A stretch of 64,000 nt of DNA from Globodera rostochiensis (taxonomy: Eukaryota; Nematoda; Chromadorea; Rhabditida; Heteroderidae): the NCBI GenBank assembly GCA_018350325.1, contig JAEVLN010000030.1, positions 124,001-188,000 on the forward strand, given 5' to 3'. Below, piece by piece: positions 1 to 12,308 of this stretch. The notes under the pieces were generated by a model. The model saw only the letters and a program-made list of their open reading frames with translations. It was not told where the DNA came from and made no database searches. How positions within the stretch are numbered: the stretch's first letter is position 1; every line of letters begins with the position of its first letter. Both the position numbers and the translations under genes were made by a program.

Positions 1-210
1 CTGACCCCTCCAATAGGTATGGGGTACCCGCGCCCTTTTTGGCCGCGCCGTACCCGCGCGGTTTTGGCCTGATCGTGGGCCGGATTTGGAGAAGGGTTCA
101 GTTTGTGCTTGGTGATGTTTGAGTGGGAGATTGGGGGATGTTTCCGGGAAGGGAAGGGGTTCGGGCCGAATTGTGTCCGGATTTGTCCGGATTTGTTGCC
201 AAACACTGCT
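1..210. other. GC-rich flank before the first satellite array
   Basis: This stretch is unlike the satellite that follows and contains GC-rich blocks rich in CGCG. It ends in CCAAACACTGCT immediately before satellite sequence. That ending resembles the last bases of the right end of the Polinton in this window (CCAACACTGCT), so it could be the end of a related element. The rest shows no other match. No gene is visible. Confidence 0.4.
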
Positions 211-3200
211 TTTGTACAAATTTTGGGTTTAGCCAGGCCAAAAAAAACTAAAACCAAAATAAACCCAATTCATTCCTAAAAAGAAAAAAGCTTCAAAAAA
301 TTACCGGTTTGAAAATGCCAAGTTTTTTGGGTTTGTCATTTATGTGGTGTAGAGGACGGTTTGTAGTTGGCGTGAATGACGTGACACTGGTCAGAAAAAG
401 CGTTGAATAAAATTTTATTAAAAATCGTAAAGTTTAGGCTTTTTGTTATGTTTTACTAAAAAACTTTTGGGTTTTGTACAAATTTTGGGTTTAGCCAGGC
501 CAAAAAAACTAAAATCAAAATAAACCCAATTCATTCCTAAAAACAAAAAAGCTTCAAAAAATTACCGGTTTGAAAATGCCAAGTTTTTTGGGTTTGTCAT
601 GTATGTGGTGTAGAGGACGGTTTGTAGTTGGCGTGATTGACGTGACACTGGTCAGAAAAAGCGTTGAATAAAATTTTATTAAAAATCGTAAAGTTTAGGC
701 TTTTTGTTATGTTTTACTAAAAAACTTTTGGGTTTTGTACAAATTTTGGGTTTAGCCAGGCCAAAAAAACTAAAACTAAAATAAACCCAATTCATTCCTA
801 AAAAGAAAAAAGCTTCAAAAAATTACCGGTTTGAAAATGCCAAGTTTTTTGGGTTTGTCATTTATGTGGTGTAGAGGACGGTTTGTAGTTGGCGTGATTG
901 ACGTGACACTGGTCAGAAAAAGCGTTGAATAAAATTTTATTAAAAAAATCGTAAAGTTTAGGCTTTTTGTTATGTTTTACTAAAAAACTTTTGGGTTTTG
1001 TACAAATTTTGGGTTTAGCCAGGCCAAAAAAAACTAAAACCAAAATAAACCCAATTCATTCCTAAAAAGAAAAAAGCTTCAAAAAAATTACCGGTTTGAA
1101 AATGCCAAGTTTTTTGGGTTTGTCATTTATGTGGTGTAGAGGACGGTTTGTAGTTGGCGTGATTGACGTGACACTGGTCAGAAAAAGCGTTGAATAAAAT
1201 TTTATTAAAAAATCGTAAAGTTTAGGCTTTTTGTTATGTTTTACTAAAAAACTTTTGGGTTTTGTACAAATTTTGGGTTTAGCCAGGCCAAAAAAACTAA
1301 AACCAAAATAAACCCAATTCATTCCTAAAAAGAAAAAAGCTTCAAAAAATTACCGGTTTGAAAATGCCAAGTTTTTTGGGTTTGTCATTTATGTGGTGTA
1401 GAGGACGGTTTGTAGTTGGCGTGAATGACGTGACACTGGTCAGAAAAAGCGTTGAATAAAATTTTATTAAAAATCGTAAAGTTTAGGCTTTTTGTTATGT
1501 TTTACTAAAAAACTTTTGGGTTTTGTACAAATTTTAGGTTTAGCCAGGCCAAAAAAACTAAAACTAAAATAAACCCAATTCATTCCTAAAAAGAAAAAAG
1601 CTTCAAAAAATTACCGGTTTGAAAATGCCAAGTTTTTTGGGTTTGTCATGTATGTGGTGTAGAGGACGGTTTGTAGTTGGCGTGAATGACGTGACACTGG
1701 TCAGAAAAAGCGTTGAATAAAATTTTATTAAAAATCGTAAAGTTTAGGCTTTTTGTTATGTTTTACTAAAAAACTTTTGGGTTTTGTACAAATTTTGGGT
1801 TTAGCCAGGCCAAAAAAACTAAAATCAAAATAAACCCAATTCATTCCTAAAAAGAAAAAAGCTTCAAAAAATTACCGGTTTGAAAATGCCAAGTTTTTTG
1901 GGTTTGTCATGTATGTGGTGTAGAGGACGGTTTGTAGTTGGCGTGATTGACGTGACACTGGTCAGAAAAAGCGTTGAATAAAATTTTATTAAAAAAATCG
2001 TAAAGTCTAGGCTTTTTGTTATGTTTTACTAAAAAACTTTTGGGTTTTGTACAAATTTTGGGTTTAGCCAGGCCAAAAAAACTAAAACTAAAATAAACCC
2101 AATTCATTCCTAAAAAGAAAAAAGCTTCAAAAAATTACCGGTTTGAAAATGCCAAGTTTTTTGGGTTTGTCATGTATGTGGTGTAGAGGACGGTTTGTAG
2201 TTGGCGTGATTGACGTGACACTGGTCAGAAAAAGCGTTGAATAAAATTTTATTAAAAATCGTAAAGTTTAGGCTTTTTGTTATGTTTTACTAAAAAACTT
2301 TTGGGTTTTGTACAAATTTTGGGTTTAGCCAGGCCAAAAAAACTAAAACTAAAATAAACCCAATTCATTCCTAAAAAGAAAAAAGCTTCAAAAAATTACC
2401 GGTTTGAAAATGCCAAGTTTTTTGGGTTTGTCATTTATGTGGTGTAGAGGACGGTTTGTAGTTGGCGTGATTGACGTGACACTGGTCAGAAAAAGCGTTG
2501 AATAAAATTTTATTAAAAAATCGTAAAGTTTAGGCTTTTTGTTATGTTTTACTAAAAAACTTTTGGGTTTTGTACAAATTTTGGGTTTAGCCAGGCCAAA
2601 AAAAACTAAAACTAAAATAAACCCAATTCATTCCTAAAAAGAAAAAAGCTTCAAAAAATTACCGGTTTGAAAATGCCAAGTTTTTTGGGTTTGTCATTTA
2701 TGTGGTGTAGAGGACGGTTTGTAGTTGGCGTGATTGACGTGACACTGGTCAGAAAAAGCGTTGAATAAAATTTTATTAAAAAATCGTAAAGTTTAGGCTT
2801 TTTGTTATGTTTTACTAAAAAACTTTTGGGTTTTGTACAAATTTTGGGTTTAGCCAGGCCAAAAAAACTAAAATCAAAATAAACCCAATTCATTCCTAAA
2901 AAGAAAAAAGCTTCAAAAAATTACCGGTTTGAAAATGCCAAGTTTTTTGGGTTTGTCATGTATGTGGTGTAGAGGACGGTTTGTAGTTGGCGTGAATGAC
3001 GTGACACTGGTCAGAAAAAGCGTTGAATAAAATTTTATTAAAAAATCGTAAAGTTTAGGCTTTTTGTTATGTTTTACTAAAAAACTTTTGGGTTTTGTAC
3101 AAATTTTGGGTTTAGCCAGGCCAAAAAAACTAAAACTAAAATAAACCCAATTCATTCCTAAAAAGAAAAAAGCTTCAAAAAATTACCGGTTTGAAAATGC

Positions 3201-4022
3201 CAAGTTTTTTGGGTTTGTCATGTATGTGGTGTAGAGGACGGTTTGTAGTTGGCGTGATTGACGTGACACTGGTCAGAAAAAGCGTTGAATAAAATTTTAT
3301 TAAAAAATCGTAAAGTTTAGGCTTTTTGTTATGTTTTACTAAAAAACTTTTGGGTTTTGTACAAATTTTGGGTTTAGCCAGGCCAAAAAAACTAAAACTC
3401 AAAATAAACCCAATTCATTCCTAAAAAGAAAAAAGCTTCAAAAAATTACCGGTTTGAAAATGCCAAGTTTTTTGGGTTTGTCATGTATGTGGTGTAGAGG
3501 ACGGTTTGTAGTTGGCGTGATTGACGTGACACTGGTCAGAAAAAGCGTTGAATAAAATTTTATTAAAAAATCGTAAAGTTTAGGCTTTTTGTTATGTTTT
3601 ACTAAAAAACTTTTGGGTTTTGTACAAATTTTGGGTTTAGCCAGGCCAAAAAAAACTAAAACTAAAATAAACCCAATTCATTCCTAAAAAGAAAAAAGCT
3701 TCAAAAAATTACCGGTTTGAAAATGCCAAATTTTTTGGGTTTGTCATTTATGTGGTGTAGAGGACGGTTTGTAGTTGGCGTGATTGACGTGACAGAAAAA
3801 GCGTTGAATAAAATTTTATTAAAAAATCGTAAAGTTTAGGCTTTTGTTATGTTTTACTAAAAAACTTTTTGGTTTTGTACACATTTTGGGTTTAGCCAGG
3901 CCAAAAAAAAACTAAAACCAAAATAAACCCAATTCATTCCTAAAAGAAAAAAGCTTCAAAAAATACCGGTTTGAAAATGCCAAGTTTTTTGGGTTTGTCA
4001 TGTATGTGGTGTAGAGGACGGT
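211..4022. repeat. Satellite array A, unit about 262 bp
   Basis: About 14.5 tandem units of a roughly 262-bp AT-rich repeat. Each unit carries recognisable landmarks: ATTACCGGTTTGAAAATGCC, GTAGAGGACGGTTTGTAG, GACGTGACACTGGTCAG and TTTAGCCAGGCC. Units differ by a few fixed variants (CATTTATG or CATGTATG, GATTGACG or GAATGACG, runs of four to seven A). A frame of about 80 codons is open on the minus strand in many units, but it breaks wherever an A-run changes length, so I do not regard it as a gene. The array ends exactly at a Polinton left end, whose 6-bp target duplication GACGGT is part of the last unit. Confidence 0.97.
4017..4022. repeat. Target-site copy GACGGT before left end 1
   Basis: GACGGT of the satellite unit directly precedes the AGCAGTG terminus of a Polinton left end, as it does at the other two left ends. 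Confidence 0.85.
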
Positions 4023-5420
4023 AGCAGTGTTGGAACCAAGATGTCCCCAAAAATCCCGCCCTTCCCACACGCGTGCGTGTGGGAAGGGCAAGCCCCGCAC
4101 GCGTACGGGTCATTGCACCCACGCGCGCGTGCTTTTTTTCCCTCCCACGCGCGAGGAGAGAAAAGCTCACGCGTTTGTGAGGGGGGAAGGGGGGGGCGGA
4201 GATCACGAACTTTTTTTTGGGGCACTCATCCCGGGTCAGCCCCCTTTGAATTAGGGCGCAAATTACGGTGCTTAAATTCACCAAACAAATCTCCACGTCA
4301 CCCCTCCCCCCTCCCGCCGCGCTGATTACCTCTCTGCCCCCCCAACTCCGCGAGGAAGAGAAGTTGGTAAAGATAGTGAAGAAATAAAGGAGAGAGAGGG
4401 GGGGGGGGGAAGAAAAATATCCGCCATTTTCGCAACCACATACCCCCCCCCCCTCCAACAATTTAGCAAGATTAGTAAATATTTTTGCGTGCCCATTTTT
4501 ATTCTTTCTTTATCCTTTTTCTCTAAATTTTGCTTTTTTCCTTGAAGATTTCAAATCTTTTTTAATTGTTTAAAATAAATTTTTTTAAATATTCTACGAT
4601 TTTTTAGCATTTATTCTAGCGAGAAATGGAATTGATAACTTTTGGAGATATTTTGGCGGTGGATCTTGTGGTTTTGGCTGCTTGCTTTATAACCTTCAGG
4701 CTATTAACTCGTGAGACCGCTTCTGAACAGGTTTCTATTGTACTTTAAGGCAGGATCGTACCGAAAAAGTTTTCAGAAAAGTTTGCCGATTTTCGACAAA
4801 AAAATGTTATTTTTGCGACTTCTGTATTTTGCTAACTTTTTTCACGTTCTCGGAATTTCCAAATTCAGCCCTCCACGGCCTTATTATATGCAGAGAGAAT
4901 GACTTGGACCCAGAAAATTTCGGGTTTCCAGATTCCAGGGCTTTCAATTTCCGGGACTCGAAAATGGTTTTTTATTCCAAATTTAGAAAGGCGAACGACG
5001 GCCCTTCAAAACAGAACAGTTGGAAGAAGTCAACAATTCCGCACAAAACCCCCAAAGATGGCGTCATAATACCGGCAAACGGCGGGCAATGGTATGCGCT
5101 TGAAATTTAACGTGACTTCAAACCAAATAAGATCTGAATTTTAAATATTTGTGGCAGACATTGAAATAATGGATGCCATTGATTTTTATGGGGTTCCCAA
5201 AAAAATATAGAGCATTTATTACTTTTGTTAAGCAATCTGATTTTGATTTTTCAAAAAAATTTTTTAGAATTTTAACATTTTGTTAAGAAAATTGCGGGGA
5301 ATTTGTTAAGAAAAATGGGCCTTAACTAGTTTTGTAAAAACTAAAGTTTCAATGCTGTGGTTTTTTCTCAAATCTTGTTCTCCCTCATGCAGACCCCGAA
5401 TTTTTCATTTAGGACCACGA
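4023..5420 (+). mobile_element. Polinton left end, copy 1 (truncated)
   Basis: This 1.4-kb fragment is nearly identical to 16453-17850 of the complete element. It includes the terminal inverted repeat (about 4023-4143), the GC-rich subterminal region and the first exons of the left-end gene (exon 1 at 4626-4730 and the exon 2 region up to about 5110). It stops abruptly after ACCACGA, just inside the third exon, and passes directly into satellite. One base is missing in the terminal repeat relative to the other copies. It carries no complete gene. Confidence 0.93.
4626..5420 (+). pseudogene. Left-end gene, copy 1, broken by satellite
   Basis: It starts with the same 35-codon exon that encodes one hydrophobic segment, followed by a GT donor after GAACAG, and has the same second exon as the complete copy. 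The third exon is lost a few bases after its acceptor, where satellite sequence begins. The fragment cannot encode the full product. Confidence 0.6.
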
Positions 5421-8400
5421 AAAAAATTACCGGTTTGAAAATGCCAAGTTTTTTGGGTTTGTCATTTATGTGGTGTAGAGGACGGTTTGTAGTTGGCGTG
5501 ATTGACGTGACACTGGTCAGAAAAAGCGTTGAATAAAATTTTATTAAAAAATCGTAAAGTTTAGGCTTTTTGTTATGTTTTACTAAAAAACTTTTGGGTT
5601 TTGTACAAATTTTGGGTTTAGCCAGGCCAAAAAAAACTAAAACCAAAATAAACCCAATTCATTCCTAAAAAGAAAAAAGCTTCAAAAAATTACCGGTTTG
5701 AAAATGCCAAGTTTTTTGGGTTTGTCATTTATGTGGTGTAGAGGACGGTTTGTAGTTGGCGTGATTGACGTGACACTGGTCAGAAAAAGCGTTGAATAAA
5801 ATTTTATTAAAAAATCGTAAAGTTTAGGCTTTTTGTTATGTTTTACTAAAAAACTTTTGGGTTTTGTACAAATTTTGGGTTTAGCCAGGCCAAAAAAACT
5901 AAAACTAAAATAAACCCAATTCATTCCTAAAAAGAAAAAAGCTTCAAAAAATTACCGGTTTGAAAATGCCAAGTTTTTTGGGTTTGTCATGTATGTGGTG
6001 TAGAGGACGGTTTGTAGTTGGCGTGATTGACGTGACACTGGTCAGAAAAAGCGTTGAATAAAATTTTATTAAAAAATCGTAAAGTTTAGGCTTTTTGTTA
6101 TGTTTTACTAAAAAACTTTTGGGTTTTGTACAAATTTTGGGTTTAGCCAGGCCAAAAAAACTAAAATCAAAATAAACCCAATTCATTCCTAAAAAGAAAA
6201 AAGCTTCAAAAAATTACCGGTTTGAAAATGCCAAGTTTTTTGGGTTTGTCATGTATGTGGTGTAGAGGACGGTTTGTAGTTGGCGTGATTGACGTGACAC
6301 TGGTCAGAAAAAGCGTTGAATAAAATTTTATTAAAAAAATCGTAAAGTCTAGGCTTTTTGTTATGTTTTACTAAAAAACTTTTGGGTTTTGTACAAATTT
6401 TGGGTTTAGCCAGGCCAAAAAAACTAAAACTAAAATAAACCCAATTCATTCCTAAAAAGAAAAAAGCTTCAAAAAATTACCGGTTTGAAAATGCCAAGTT
6501 TTTTGGGTTTGTCATGTATGTGGTGTAGAGGACGGTTTGTAGTTGGCGTGATTGACGTGACACTGGTCAGAAAAAGCGTTGAATAAAATTTTATTAAAAA
6601 ATCGTAAAGTTTAGGCTTTTTGTTATGTTTTACTAAAAAACTTTTGGGTTTTGTACAAATTTTGGGTTTAGCCAGGCCAAAAAAACTAAAACTAAAATAA
6701 ACCCAATTCATTCCTAAAAAGAAAAAAGCTTCAAAAAATTACCGGTTTGAAAATGCCAAGTTTTTTGGGTTTGTCATGTATGTGGTGTAGAGGACGGTTT
6801 GTAGTTGGCGTGATTGACGTGACACTGGTCAGAAAAAGCGTTGAATAAAATTTTATTAAAAAATCGTAAAGTTTAGGCTTTTTGTTATGTTTTACTAAAA
6901 AACTTTTGGGTTTTGTACAAATTTTGGGTTTAGCCAGGCCAAAAAAAACTAAAACTAAAATAAACCCAATTCATTCCTAAAAAGAAAAAAGCTTCAAAAA
7001 ATTACCGGTTTGAAAATGCCAAGTTTTTTGGGTTTGTCATGTATGTGGTGTAGAGGACGGTTTGTAGTTGGCGTGATTGACGTGACACTGGTCAGAAAAA
7101 GCGTTGAATAAAATTTTATTAAAAAATCGTAAAGTTTAGGCTTTTTGTTATGTTTTACTAAAAAACTTTTGGGTTTTGTACAAATTTTGGGTTTAGCCAG
7201 GCCAAAAAAACTAAAACTCAAAATAAACCCAATTCATTCCTAAAAAGAAAAAAGCTTCAAAAAATTACCGGTTTGAAAATGCCAAGTTTTTTGGGTTTGT
7301 CATGTATGTGGTGTAGAGGACGGTTTGTAGTTGGCGTGATTGACGTGACACTGGTCAGAAAAAGCGTTGAATAAAATTTTATTAAAAAATCGTAAAGTTT
7401 AGGCTTTTTGTTATGTTTTACTAAAAAACTTTTGGGTTTTGTACAAATTTTGGGTTTAGCCAGGCCAAAAAAACTAAAACTAAAATAAACCCAATTCATT
7501 CCTAAAAAGAAAAAAGCTTCAAAAAATTACCGGTTTGAAAATGCCAAGTTTTTTGGGTTTGTCATGTATGTGGTGTAGAGGACGGTTTGTAGTTGGCGTG
7601 ATTGACGTGACACTGGTCAGAAAAAGCGTTGAATAAAATTTTATTAAAAAATCGTAAAGTTTAGGCTTTTTGTTATGTTTTACTAAAAAACTTTTGGGTT
7701 TTGTACAAATTTTGGGTTTAGCCAGGCCAAAAAAACTAAAACTAAAATAAACCCAATTCATTCCTAAAAAGAAAAAAGCTTCAAAAAATTACCGGTTTGA
7801 AAATGCCAAGTTTTTTGGGTTTGTCATGTATGTGGTGTAGAGGACGGTTTGTAGTTGGCGTGATTGACGTGACACTGGTCAGAAAAAGCGTTGAATAAAA
7901 TTTTATTAAAAAATCGTAAAGTTTAGGCTTTTTGTTATGTTTTACTAAAAAACTTTTGGGTTTTGTACAAATTTTGGGTTTAGCCAGGCCAAAAAAACTA
8001 AAACTAAAATAAACCCAATTCATTCCTAAAAAGAAAAAAGCTTCAAAAAATTACCGGTTTGAAAATGCCAAGTTTTTTGGGTTTGTCATGTATGTGGTGT
8101 AGAGGACGGTTTGTAGTTGGCGTGATTGACGTGACACTGGTCAGAAAAAGCGTTGAATAAAATTTTATTAAAAAATCGTAAAGTTTAGGCTTTTTGTTAT
8201 GTTTTACTAAAAAACTTTTGGGTTTTGTACAAATTTTGGGTTTAGCCAGGCCAAAAAAACTAAAACTAAAATAAACCCAATTCATTCCTAAAAAGAAAAA
8301 AGCTTCAAAAAATTACCGGTTTGAAAATGCCAAGTTTTTTGGGTTTGTCATGTATGTGGTGTAGAGGACGGTTTGTAGTTGGCGTGATTGACGTGACACT

Positions 8401-11400
8401 GGTCAGAAAAAGCGTTGAATAAAATTTTATTAAAAAATCGTAAAGTTTAGGCTTTTTGTTATGTTTTACTAAAAAACTTTTGGGTTTTGTACAAATTTTG
8501 GGTTTAGCCAGGCCAAAAAAACTAAAACTCAAAATAAACCCAATTCATTCCTAAAAAGAAAAAAGCTTCAAAAAATTACCGGTTTGAAAATGCCAAGTTT
8601 TTTGGGTTTGTCATGTATGTGGTGTAGAGGACGGTTTGTAGTTGGCGTGATTGACGTGACACTGGTCAGAAAAAGCGTTGAATAAAATTTTATTAAAAAA
8701 TCGTAAAGTTTAGGCTTTTTGTTATGTTTTACTAAAAAACTTTTGGGTTTTGTACAAATTTTGGGTTTAGCCAGGCCAAAAAAACTAAAACTAAAATAAA
8801 CCCAATTCATTCCTAAAAAGAAAAAAGCTTCAAAAAATTACCGGTTTGAAAATGCCAAGTTTTTTGGGTTTGTCATGTATGTGGTGTAGAGGACGGTTTG
8901 TAGTTGGCGTGATTGACGTGACACTGGTCAGAAAAAGCGTTGAATAAAATTTTATTAAAAAATCGTAAAGTTTAGGCTTTTTGTTATGTTTTACTAAAAA
9001 ACTTTTGGGTTTTGTACAAATTTTGGGTTTAGCCAGGCCAAAAAAAACTAAAACCAAAATAAACCCAATTCATTCCTAAAAAGAAAAAAGCTTCAAAAAA
9101 TTACCGGTTTGAAAATGCCAAGTTTTTTGGGTTTGTCATGTATGTGGTGTAGAGGACGGTTTGTAGTTGGCGTGATTGACGTGACACTGGTCAGAAAAAG
9201 CGTTGAATAAAATTTTATTAAAAAATCGTAAAGTTTAGGCTTTTTGTTATGTTTTACTAAAAAACTTTTGGGTTTTGTACAAATTTTGGGTTTAGCCAGG
9301 CCAAAAAAACTAAAACTAAAATAAACCCAATTCATTCCTAAAAAGAAAAAAGCTTCAAAAAATTACCGGTTTGAAAATGCCAAGTTTTTTGGGTTTGTCA
9401 TGTATGTGGTGTAGAGGACGGTTTGTAGTTGGCGTGATTGACGTGACACTGGTCAGAAAAAGCGTTGAATAAAATTTTATTAAAAAATCGTAAAGTTTAG
9501 GCTTTTTGTTATGTTTTACTAAAAAACTTTTGGGTTTTGTACAAATTTTGGGTTTAGCCAGGCCAAAAAAAACTAAAACTAAAATAAACCCAATTCATTC
9601 CTAAAAAGAAAAAAGCTTCAAAAAATTACCGGTTTGAAAATGCCAAGTTTTTTGGGTTTGTCATTTATGTGGTGTAGAGGACGGTTTGTAGTTGGCGTGA
9701 TTGACGTGACACTGGTCAGAAAAAGCGTTGAATAAAATTTTATTAAAAAATCGTAAAGTTTAGGCTTTTTGTTATGTTTTACTAAAAAACTTTTGGGTTT
9801 TGTACAAATTTTGGGTTTAGCCAGGCCAAAAAAACTAAAACCAAAATAAACCCAATTCATTCCTAAAAAGAAAAAAGCTTCAAAAAATTACCGGTTTGAA
9901 AATGCCAAGTTTTTTGGGTTTGTCATGTATGTGGTGTAGAGGACGGTTTGTAGTTGGCGTGATTGACGTGACACTGGTCAGAAAAAGCGTTGAATAAAAT
10001 TTTATTAAAAATCGTAAAGTTTAGGCTTTTTGTTATGTTTTACTAAAAAACTTTTGGGTTTTGTACAAATTTTGGGTTTAGCCAGGCCAAAAAAACTAAA
10101 ACTAAAATAAACCCAATTCATTCCTAAAAAGAAAAAAGCTTCAAAAAATTACCGGTTTGAAAATGCCAAGTTTTTTGGGTTTGTCATGTATGTGGTGTAG
10201 AGGACGGTTTGTAGTTGGCGTGATTGACGTGACACTGGTCAGAAAAAGCGTTGAATAAAATTTTATTAAAAAAATCGTAAAGTTTAGGCTTTTTGTTATG
10301 TTTTACTAAAAAACTTTTGGGTTTTGTACAAATTTTGGGTTTAGCCAGGCCAAAAAAACTAAAACTAAAATAAACCCAATTCATTCCTAAAAAGAAAAAA
10401 GCTTCAAAAAATTACCGGTTTGAAAATGCCAAGTTTTTTGGGTTTGTCATGTATGTGGTGTAGAGGACGGTTTGTAGTTGGCGTGATTGACGTGACACTG
10501 GTCAGAAAAAGCGTTGAATAAAATTTTATTAAAAAATCGTAAAGTTTAGGCTTTTTGTTATGTTTTACTAAAAAACTTTTGGGTTTTGTACAAATTTTGG
10601 GTTTAGCCAGGCCAAAAAAACTAAAACTAAAATAAACCCAATTCATTCCTAAAAAGAAAAAAGCTTCAAAAAATTACCGGTTTGAAAATGCCAAGTTTTT
10701 TGGGTTTGTCATGTATGTGGTGTAGAGGACGGTTTGTAGTTGGCGTGATTGACGTGACACTGGTCAGAAAAAGCGTTGAATAAAATTTTATTAAAAAATC
10801 GTAAAGTTTAGGCTTTTTGTTATGTTTTACTAAAAAACTTTTGGGTTTTGTACAAATTTTGGGTTTAGCCAGGCCAAAAAAAACTAAAACTAAAATAAAC
10901 CCAATTCATTCCTAAAAAGAAAAAAGCTTCAAAAAATTACCGGTTTGAAAATGCCAAGTTTTTTGGGTTTGTCATGTATGTGGTGTAGAGGACGGTTTGT
11001 AGTTGGCGTGATTGACGTGACACTGGTCAGAAAAAGCGTTGAATAAAATTTTATTAAAAAATCGTAAAGTTTAGGCTTTTTGTTATGTTTTACTAAAAAA
11101 CTTTTGGGTTTTGTACAAATTTTGGGTTTAGCCAGGCCAAAAAAACTAAAACTCAAAATAAACCCAATTCATTCCTAAAAAGAAAAAAGCTTCAAAAAAT
11201 TACCGGTTTGAAAATGCCAAGTTTTTTGGGTTTGTCATGTATGTGGTGTAGAGGACGGTTTGTAGTTGGCGTGATTGACGTGACACTGGTCAGAAAAAGC
11301 GTTGAATAAAATTTTATTAAAAAATCGTAAAGTTTAGGCTTTTTGTTATGTTTTACTAAAAAACTTTTGGGTTTTGTACAAATTTTGGGTTTAGCCAGGC

Positions 11401-12308
11401 CAAAAAAACTAAAACTAAAATAAACCCAATTCATTCCTAAAAAGAAAAAAGCTTCAAAAAATTACCGGTTTGAAAATGCCAAGTTTTTTGGGTTTGTCAT
11501 GTATGTGGTGTAGAGGACGGTTTGTAGTTGGCGTGATTGACGTGACACTGGTCAGAAAAAGCGTTGAATAAAATTTTATTAAAAAATCGTAAAGTTTAGG
11601 CTTTTTGTTATGTTTTACTAAAAAACTTTTGGGTTTTGTACAAATTTTGGGTTTAGCCAGGCCAAAAAAAACTAAAACCAAAATAAACCCAATTCATTCC
11701 TAAAAAGAAAAAAGCTTCAAAAAATTACCGGTTTGAAAATGCCAAGTTTTTTGGGTTTGTCATGTATGTGGTGTAGAGGACGGTTTGTAGTTGGCGTGAT
11801 TGACGTGACACTGGTCAGAAAAAGCGTTGAATAAAATTTTATTAAAAAATCGTAAAGTTTAGGCTTTTTGTTATGTTTTACTAAAAAACTTTTGGGTTTT
11901 GTACAAATTTTGGGTTTAGCCAGGCCAAAAAAACTAAAACTAAAATAAACCCAATTCATTCCTAAAAAGAAAAAAGCTTCAAAAAATTACCGGTTTGAAA
12001 ATGCCAAGTTTTTTGGGTTTGTCATGTATGTGGTGTAGAGGACGGTTTGTAGTTGGCGTGATTGACGTGACACTGGTCAGAAAAAGCGTTGAATAAAATT
12101 TTATTAAAAAATCGTAAAGTTTAGGCTTTTTGTTATGTTTTACTAAAAAACTTTTGGGTTTTGTACAAATTTTGGGTTTAGCCAGGCCAAAAAAACTAAA
12201 ACTCAAAATAAACCCAATTCATTCCTAAAAAGAAAAAAGCTTCAAAAAATACCGGTTTGAAAATGCCAAGTTTTTTGGGTTTGTCATGTATGTGGTGTAG
12301 AGGACGGT
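5421..12308. repeat. Satellite array B
   Basis: About 26 units of the same 262-bp repeat. It begins inside a unit at AAAAAATTACCGG, directly after the truncated Polinton left end, and finishes at GACGGT before the next left end. The order of variant units recurs at a spacing of about 3.9 kb (the series starting near 6450 resembles the one near 10390), which implies block duplications of about 15 units on top of the single-unit tandem structure. Confidence 0.97.
12303..12308. repeat. Target-site copy GACGGT before left end 2
   Basis: The same six satellite bases precede the AGCAGTG terminus at 12309. Confidence 0.85.

Noticed and set aside
211..12250. Repeated minus-strand frames of 60-80 codons in the satellite, beginning MNWVYF
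   Set aside because: They depend on the length of A-runs and shift frame between units; sequence differences are mostly indels in homopolymers, not codon-preserving changes. There is no promoter or splice pattern.
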